Assembly (NCBI GenBank): GCA_020726505.1
Contig: JAHLEZ010000021.1
Coordinates: 1 to 64,000 of the forward strand
Length of the DNA: 64,000 bases
Direction of reading: 5' to 3'
Source of the DNA: Leptodontidium sp. MPI-SDFR-AT-0119
Taxonomy: Eukaryota > Ascomycota > Leotiomycetes > Helotiales > Leptodontidiaceae
The notes beneath the pieces are model-generated. The model was not told where the DNA came from and made no database searches. It worked only from the letters and a program-made list of their open reading frames with translations. Position numbers and translations under genes: made by a program. Shown here piece after piece: positions 58,196-64,000 of this stretch (positions are counted from its first letter, which is position 1; each line of letters begins with the position of its first letter).

Positions 58196-59381
58196 ATCTT
58201 TGTCGACAGAAGAGGTGTGGAAAGAGGAGGAGTGGACGGAGGAGTAGCAAGGCGGATAGAGTGCTAGCATTTATCAGATTGTCGCCGGTGTAGCTCTTTA
58301 GTTCTCTGTGTTAATTATATAACCTTGAAATCTGCATGCAACACTTGATGTTTATTAGAAAGGATGGGGAAATATGGACCTAGGCGAGGGGACCATTTCT
58401 GGTTTTTGTTTAGCGAGGGGGGATTGGGTAATTGGGATTCCTGCTGGTGGTTTTCTAGCAGTACCTTTGGACCAGTAGCTTTCTGCTAGTAGCTTTACTT
58501 CAGTTGATTTCTACTGACAGATCTCTACCAACATTTGCCAATATCATAAAAGTGGGTCTCCATTCCCCTCCTGCTCTGAGAAAAGTGCCAGTAGACTTCT
58601 ACTAGTAGAAGTCTGTTGGATAATTTCTGCCAAACCATTTCTACCCAAAAATCCCCACCAGACGATATAGGAAATGGTATACTGTAATAGGGCAATGATA
58701 GTCAAAACAAAACTAAAAGCTCAGAGGGCCGCTCGCAGAAGCACGGCACTCGGACGTCATCTAACCGCCAGATTTATGTTGGAAAAGGTCTTCATTCGTT
58801 CTATGTAAGAGGGGGTGTCTGGCTTTTACGGAAAGCAGAGCCGTGCTCGATGCTTATGTAACACTGCCCAAAGGCACGTGCTAATTCCTCCAGTTCAATA
58901 CATTTGCTATATATAATCAACTATGGAGTTCAGGGAATTTAGATGACATCATTTGAGGTCTAAGTTTACTTGGATTTGGCCTCAGCTAATACAATCAGGA
59001 GACACTAGCCCGGAAACGAAACCCACGCCAAAGAAAGAGGAAGAGGCAAAAAATAACCAACGGCTGCAAAGCAGCCAGAAGAACTCTGAAGGATATCTTT
59101 GTTAACTTTGTTCTCTTACAGTTGCAAAATGAGGGGGATGCACGGCAAGATGCCAAGAAAAGGTTTGGATATCGTTGGGCCGGATATGCTCAAAACTAGT
59201 GGGGCGTGGCCAGCTTACTTATCAAGTACGTTAGTCTGAAGTAACGTTACCTCACCCTACTCTTGCTACTAATACGCTCTTCTTACTCCGCCACTTAACA
59301 ACTCATTTCTCCTCTAGGCCACCATTCTTTCAGAGCAGACTAAAGTCGTTCCTTATTCGAACACCTGTCTGGATTTTCCAG
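58196..59381. other. Intergenic, contains a 22-bp perfect palindrome
   Basis: No gene seen. 58430-58650 contains repeated ctagtag/gtagaa motifs and the palindrome at 58593-58614. The stretch 59200-59380 is the likely promoter and leader of D-threonine aldolase. Confidence 0.4.
58593..58614. repeat. Perfect 22-bp palindrome
   Basis: AGACTTCTACT followed by its exact inverse. It could form a cruciform or be the dyad of a small inverted-repeat element; related half-sites (gatttctac, ctgctagtag) occur nearby. Confidence 0.8.
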
Positions 59382-60485
59382 ATGTATGACCCAAAACCTG
59401 GTGACCGGCTTGAAAGCCTCGATACACCTTCGATGATCGTTGATCTCGATATAATGGAGGAGAACATCCGAAAGCTGATGGGTATACTAAAGCCGACGGG
59501 GGTCAATATCCGGCCGCATCTTAAGACAACAAAAAGCCCTATCCTCGCTAAAAAGCTAGAGGAGGCAGGTGCAAAAGGCGGATGCGTTGCGAAACTCAGC
59601 GAGGGAGAAGTTATGGCCGCGAATGGCTTTGATGACCTATTGATCACCTGCGAAATTGTTGGACCAGCCAAGGTTGGCCGCCTCGTTGAGCTCTTCCGCA
59701 GTCATCCCAAAATCCAAACCGTCGTTGATAGCGAGCCCGGAGCCACCGCCATAAACGACGCCTTGGCCGCCTCTGGTGTTGAATATCCAATCCAAGTTCT
59801 GATTGATCTGGATGTTGGTTTGCACCGTACAGGCACCACCCCAGAATTGGCTCTATCTCTCGCCAAACACATTGCCACACTCAGTCATTTGAAGCTTATT
59901 GGTATTCAAGGCTATGAAGGACATCTTCAACATTTGCATGGCCGTGAGGCGCGAGAAACAGAATGCAGGGCTTCAATGGAAATTCTGGTTCGCACAGCCA
60001 ATATGCTACGGGAGAATGGCTTTGATATTGAGGTCGTCACCACTGGTGGAACTGGGACAGCCGAGTTCTGTGCAACTACTTCTGGAATTACCGAAGTACA
60101 ACCGGGCTCTTTTATTTTCATGGATTCCGACTACCGTAACGCTATAGGCGGATTCTTTTCCCATAGTCTTACTATACTTTCTACTGTCATCAGCAAATCC
60201 GAGTCAGAACGTCGCGTGACGATAGATGCTGGCCTGAAGTCGCTTACGACTGATAGTGGGTATGCTGAGCCAAAAGATATGCCTGGGGTTACTTACACTC
60301 CGATGGGCGATGAGCACGGTTGGCTGAGCTGCGACGACGGGCCTGATCTGCCGATTGGTGCGCGGGTCGAGTTAATCCCAAGTCACATTGATCCAACTGT
60401 CAACCTTCACGACTTCTACTACGCTCACCGTAAAGGCGTTATTCAAGAGATCTGGCCTGTTGCAACGCGAGGGAAAGTTCAATAG
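59382..60485 (+). CDS. D-threonine aldolase-like PLP enzyme, 367 aa
   Basis: A single uninterrupted frame encodes a fold-type III (alanine-racemase-like) PLP protein of the D-threonine aldolase / D-serine dehydratase family. The PLP lysine is Lys48 in NIRPHLKTTKSP. GYEGHLQHLHG, VVTTGGTGTAEF and VQPGSFIFMDSDY are typical barrel motifs. In the C-terminal metal site the family uses His-x-Asp in D-threonine aldolases but His-x-Cys in zinc D-serine dehydratases. Here the motif is SHIDPTVNLHD (His335, Asp337), so aldolase is the better call: D-threonine to glycine plus acetaldehyde, needing PLP and a divalent metal. No targeting signal is seen, so it is probably cytosolic. The length is normal for the family. 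Confidence 0.85.
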   Translation: MYDPKPGDRLESLDTPSMIVDLDIMEENIRKLMGILKPTGVNIRPHLKTTKSPILAKKLEEAGAKGGCVAKLSEGEVMAANGFDDLLITCEIVGPAKVGRLVELFRSHPKIQTVVDSEPGATAINDALAASGVEYPIQVLIDLDVGLHRTGTTPELALSLAKHIATLSHLKLIGIQGYEGHLQHLHGREARETECRASMEILVRTANMLRENGFDIEVVTTGGTGTAEFCATTSGITEVQPGSFIFMDSDYRNAIGGFFSHSLTILSTVISKSESERRVTIDAGLKSLTTDSGYAEPKDMPGVTYTPMGDEHGWLSCDDGPDLPIGARVELIPSHIDPTVNLHDFYYAHRKGVIQEIWPVATRGKVQ

Positions 60486-61457
60486 CTGTACAGTCGCTAC
60501 CGTCTGGAGGCCCGAGGTTGCTTGGTTGGTAGTAGACGAACGGCCATGTGGGCAAGACAATCTTTTGAAAGAACGATTCAATCAGCGCTATATATGACAG
60601 TCCTACTCCTATCAGACACTCCTTTATTTAGTACGGGCATACCTACTACGTGCGCATGCTGTTTCTTAGCCTCTTGCTTTAGTTATATATAGAGACCTCA
60701 GTACACTCTTTTATTGGTAGCATCTCCAGTTTTTACAGCCCCTTCATTACATTAGTCTTTGTCTCCAATATTCCATCCCCAACTGATGACCTTCTAATAC
60801 TGCTCGTCCTTTTCGCGATGCGACGCTCGCAGCCAGCCCAGACCCGTGGCGACTTCGACTTTCTCATGGGAAAACAGGTTATGGGTAGATAACAGAGGCC
60901 GCATTCTTTCATCTTCCCTCGCTTCCTAGCCATCCAACTTTCCTTCAGGTTAAAATTACCCCGCCCCCTATTCAAGTATTAGCACGTGACCAAAAGTCTC
61001 GACGTGCGAAGTGCAAATTATTCCTCAAGATACCTGACCAATTCATCCGTTACATACTTTGCATATTCTACAAGCTGTATGGTGGAAGCCAAGCGGGGTT
61101 TATAATGAGGGGGTTTCCACCAAAACAGTCATTCAGAAAGAAGGGAGGGGTAGGGTTGCTAACCCAAAACCTCACAGTGCAGCGCAAGCACGCTACGGGC
61201 AACGTCTCATCACCTTGAAACCAGCATCCCCTTTCTTATGAACGCACGACACCATGTAATTTCTATGCTTTTCTGGATCAATTAACGGCATTCAATTTTC
61301 TACTCGAAATTTTACTTCCCACTCCGGCACAGGGACTAATGCTCTACAGATATCTCGATCAGCGCAGAAAGGGTCATCGGCGCAATTACTGCCGGCCTCA
61401 TCCAAATTAATCTTAGATCTTACATCAATTTCCGCCACTAAAAAATGTAGCTTGGTC
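60486..61457. other. Intergenic between convergent genes
   Basis: No supported gene. Minor open frames at 60733-60975 (minus) and 61059-61241 (plus) lack recognisable features. Confidence 0.4.
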
Positions 61458-63144
61458 TTACAAAAAAGCATTTCCAATAGCTTGTGGATTCCAAAACACG
61501 GCTTTAGGATCAACAGCCTTCTTAATTTGAACAAGCTTGTTATATGTCGCAGCGCCATAGTACAACCTTGCAGCCTCCTTAGGGGTGAGCTCTGGATCCA
61601 CGTAGTTGAGATAGGCTAGGAAGTCTCCATCGGGTTGAGCGCTAGTGATCGAATCATGCAGACCGTTTATAAAGGTTTTGATTTCGGATGAGAAGGGAGG
61701 CAGGGTGTTGACTGTGCCACCGTTGTTCTATGAGATTATCAGTTGCCAATCGTTTGTGGCAAGAATAGAAAACTTACCTGGATGACCCACAAAGAGTCTC
61801 GATGAGGATATGCAGATGAGCCGGGTGACGGTGCATTAACTTGGCTGTCCTTGCCGCCATACAAATTGATCAGAGTACTCCAGGGATTCGTTGCTGATAG
61901 TCCCTTATTGATCACGTAGGTAAAGAAGCTCTTCAAAGCAGGCTCAGTGAGCGGTTTCGCCTCTCGGGTCACCGTGGATTTGGTATAGAAGGTCTGGTGG
62001 AGATCGTAACCGCTTAAAGGCTGGACAAGAGATTCGCCATCGGCAATATCGTGCAAAGCGTCTAGCCAGCTTCTGTACTGGGCCACGCTATTGTCGGGAG
62101 TGGGCATTCCACTGAGCATCGCGGGAAAGATGTTTCTGGTAAAAGAGCCGAGGTCACCGAAATACCACCCACGAATAGTGTAGTTGCCAAAAATGTCCAT
62201 GTAGACTTCGATACTTGTGTTCCGGTTCATGTATGGTGAAGTTGTTGCGAAGGTCTGGAGTTGGAGAATAATACCGGTGGCTGCGTCGACAGATTTCAGT
62301 GCCGATGCAAAGTTGGCCGAAAAGCTAACAACTTGAGATGGAGCTGGCTGAGTTTGAAGATAGAAAGTTGTCACAATTCCAAAGCTGTCTGCTGCACCGC
62401 GTAATGCATAGTAAATCTCGGGACGGCTGTTGGGAGTAGTATGGATGTAGGTTCCATCTGCCAAGACAACATCCATAGCAACGATAGCGTCAAGCGCAAG
62501 ACCCCAATGGCGAGACGAGTAGCCAAAGCCTCCATGAGTGTAATGCCCTCCAATCCCAACTCCTGGGAACGTCCCGTGAGGAAGTGCTCGTTGGCCTTGA
62601 CTGAAGACCCCGACGCCTAGATTTCCGAGGCGGACTCCTCCGCCGACAGTGACAATTCCAGTTGCTTAATCGTATCAGCGGCCAAGTACCTTCGTTAGGG
62701 GCGAAGGCAAAAGCGGCGCTTAGAACACCAGTTTGACTGAAACTCACATTTATCCAAAGAAATATTATTGAACTTCTGCAAGTCAACCACCAAGGTACCA
62801 TCCTTCCCACCTAGAGAATAGCTAGCAAATGAGTGTCCTCCAGACCTAGCCTGGACTTTCACACCAGCAGCAGCGGCGCAGGTGACTGAGTCTGAGACAT
62901 GCTGATGGTTGGTAGGGATTGTTACAGCAGTAGGGGTATATGGGAGGCGGAGATTATATGGAGCTATAAGAGCACTCCAATCCGAAGAGGAGTTCAAAGC
63001 TGTGGGGACATTTCTAGAAGCAAGGCAGTCTTGAAGGTATTGTTGTCGACGAGTGACAAGGCCTTCTAGCGCGCTAGCAGGATTGCTGAGAACCGCTGGC
63101 ACTAGAAGGAGCCCAGTGGAAAAGAGGGATAGGATTTGAGGCAT
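61458..63144 (-). CDS. Secreted FAD-linked oxidase, AA7/BBE-like (glucooligosaccharide-oxidase type), 517 aa, two introns
   Basis: I read complement(61458..61727,61778..62664,62748..63144). Intron 1 (83 nt, GTGAGT...AAG) and intron 2 (50 nt, GTAAGT...TAG) both restore frame. Residues 1-25 are a signal peptide. The FAD_binding_4 domain has QARSGGHSFASYSLGG, whose His104 is the expected 8-alpha covalent FAD ligand, then the spliced STGIVTVGGGVRLGNLG, HGTFPGVGIGGHYTHGGFGY and ALRGAADSFGIVTTFYLQTQ. The C-terminal BBE domain ends YYGAATYNKLVQIKKAVDPK and VFWNPQAIGNAF. Bicovalent members have HGTCPGVG; here Phe165 replaces the Cys, so FAD should be held by His only. Relatives oxidise the reducing ends of oligosaccharides or secondary metabolites and make hydrogen peroxide; the substrate is unknown. 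Confidence 0.88.
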
Positions 63145-64000
63145 GCTGGGGTTGACTATGATTGCAGGTGTTGAGGGATAGAGGGCCTGAGAGATGTAAC
63201 ATGTCTACTTAAATACTGATTTATCCCGCAGAGAAATTTAATATTTGAACACGAAGAGCCGTCATCTCCGTGTCGATCATCGTGTGAAGTTTGATCAAAA
63301 TCTGTGTGGTCCAATGGCGGAAAGCTTTTTGGTGCCCCCAGGAATTAATCAAAGGCGAAAACCTAGATAGCTCCAATATTAAAGTTGGGTCGAGCCGCAG
63401 CAGCACACGGAGCGGCATATCTTCAACGGATACAGTGTCGTCGCGGGTCCGGGAAACTCTAACCTTCGCTTGTCTTTGAGTAGCCGATTGACAACATGGG
63501 CAGCGACGAATCCACTGCTGCCAGAAACGAAAGGCTGTGATAGGGCATGATGAAGGACAAGAGAATTTTGGAAGTTCGTAGGCAGGGGAGGATTGAAGAT
63601 GGGACTATTATTAGTTTACCAAATGAAGCTGAGATTAATAAGAGAATCACTACGGAGAGGGAATTGGCCAGGTGAGATCCGTGACATACCTTTTCATAAA
63701 GCGTTCATAATGCTGTCTGCAATCGCTCCATAACTATTTCTTCAGAATTGCTCCTGCTTGACAACACGTCAATTGGACTAACGTCGCCAAGCTTACTGCC
63801 AATTGGATATAATATCAACTATCCGCTCCTCTGGACACGAACAGGTCTTGCCAAACCAAGCGCTAGTTGGCTGGCAGCTGAGGGGCGCGGGAGTGGACGC
63901 GGCCACGGCGACGGAGAATCATTCTCCGCTTACTTTCGAGGGTTTTTACCCGCTGCCCTCGGCGCAACCTATCCCACCTTGAATGTTCCCCAAGCATGGC
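63145..64000. other. Intergenic / upstream of the FAD oxidase
   Basis: The part next to 63144 is the likely oxidase promoter. It also contains the epimerase trace listed separately. Nothing is supported in 63600-64000. Confidence 0.4.
63470..63560 (-). pseudogene. Trace of an NAD(P)-dependent epimerase/dehydratase N-terminus
   Basis: In one minus-strand frame a short stretch reads QPFVSGSSGFVAAHVVNRLL. This resembles the Rossmann nucleotide-binding start (GxxGFxAxHVVxxLL) of fungal dihydroflavonol-reductase-like proteins. No ATG, continuation or splice partner was found, so it is at most a relic. Confidence 0.3.

Noticed and set aside
63459..63650. Minus-strand 63-aa frame MILLLISASFGK...
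   Set aside because: It overlaps the epimerase-like trace in another frame and ends without context; no support as a separate gene.

Overview
The window looks like a chromosome segment of a filamentous ascomycete (Pezizomycotina; the gene repertoire would suit an Aspergillus- or Penicillium-like fungus, but I cannot fix the genus). The genes carry short GT-AG introns of 45-86 nt with CTAAC/CTGAC-like branch sites. They belong to typical fungal families: F-box/LRR, secreted SGNH hydrolase, RTA1 membrane protein, AA7 FAD oxidase, APH-type phosphotransferase and D-threonine aldolase. About 40 kb consists of transposons riddled with CA->TA (TG->TA) changes, the footprint of repeat-induced point mutation (RIP). 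I saw no rRNA gene, convincing tRNA gene or CRISPR array.

Layout. 1-8.2 kb: a gene-bearing arm holding a non-autonomous hAT element (585-1483, perfect 8-bp target duplication), an F-box/LRR gene whose N-terminus looks frameshifted, a secreted Cys-containing protein with one intron, and a spliced secreted GDSL/SGNH hydrolase. 8.2-32 kb: a RIP-mutated transposon nest. An unidentified old repeat carries a solo LTR (8691-8851) and is split by a Ty3/gypsy chromovirus, gypsy-A1 (9440-30110). That element is itself split by two other, oppositely oriented gypsy elements, B (11186-18663) and C (22966-29559). 32-40.3 kb: a poorly populated island with a 145-bp solo-LTR-like element, an APH-kinase pseudogene, a spliced 606-aa protein of unknown function with internal repeats, and the 3' part of a broken gene. 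40.35-56.47 kb: a second nest, read from outside in as host gene > pogo/Fot1 DNA transposon (40353-56465, TA duplication) > gypsy-A2 (41645-55919) > Ty1/copia element (43808-51492). 56.5-64 kb: the 5' part of the broken gene, a truncated RTA1 gene, D-threonine aldolase, an AA7 FAD-linked oxidase, and a trace of an NAD-dependent epimerase.

The two gypsy-A copies act as reciprocal empty sites. A2 shows the uninterrupted sequence where B and C landed in A1, and A1 shows the uninterrupted sequence where copia landed in A2. Every element has an exact target-site duplication, so all boundaries are at base resolution. No intact mobile-element coding region remains: zinc knuckles, protease Asp, RT Asp-Asp and integrase Glu residues are hit by G->A/C->T changes in one copy or another. 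No multi-gene pathway is evident among the host genes. The neighbouring D-threonine aldolase and AA7 oxidase are the only intact metabolic enzyme genes at the right end, and nothing ties them together beyond proximity.
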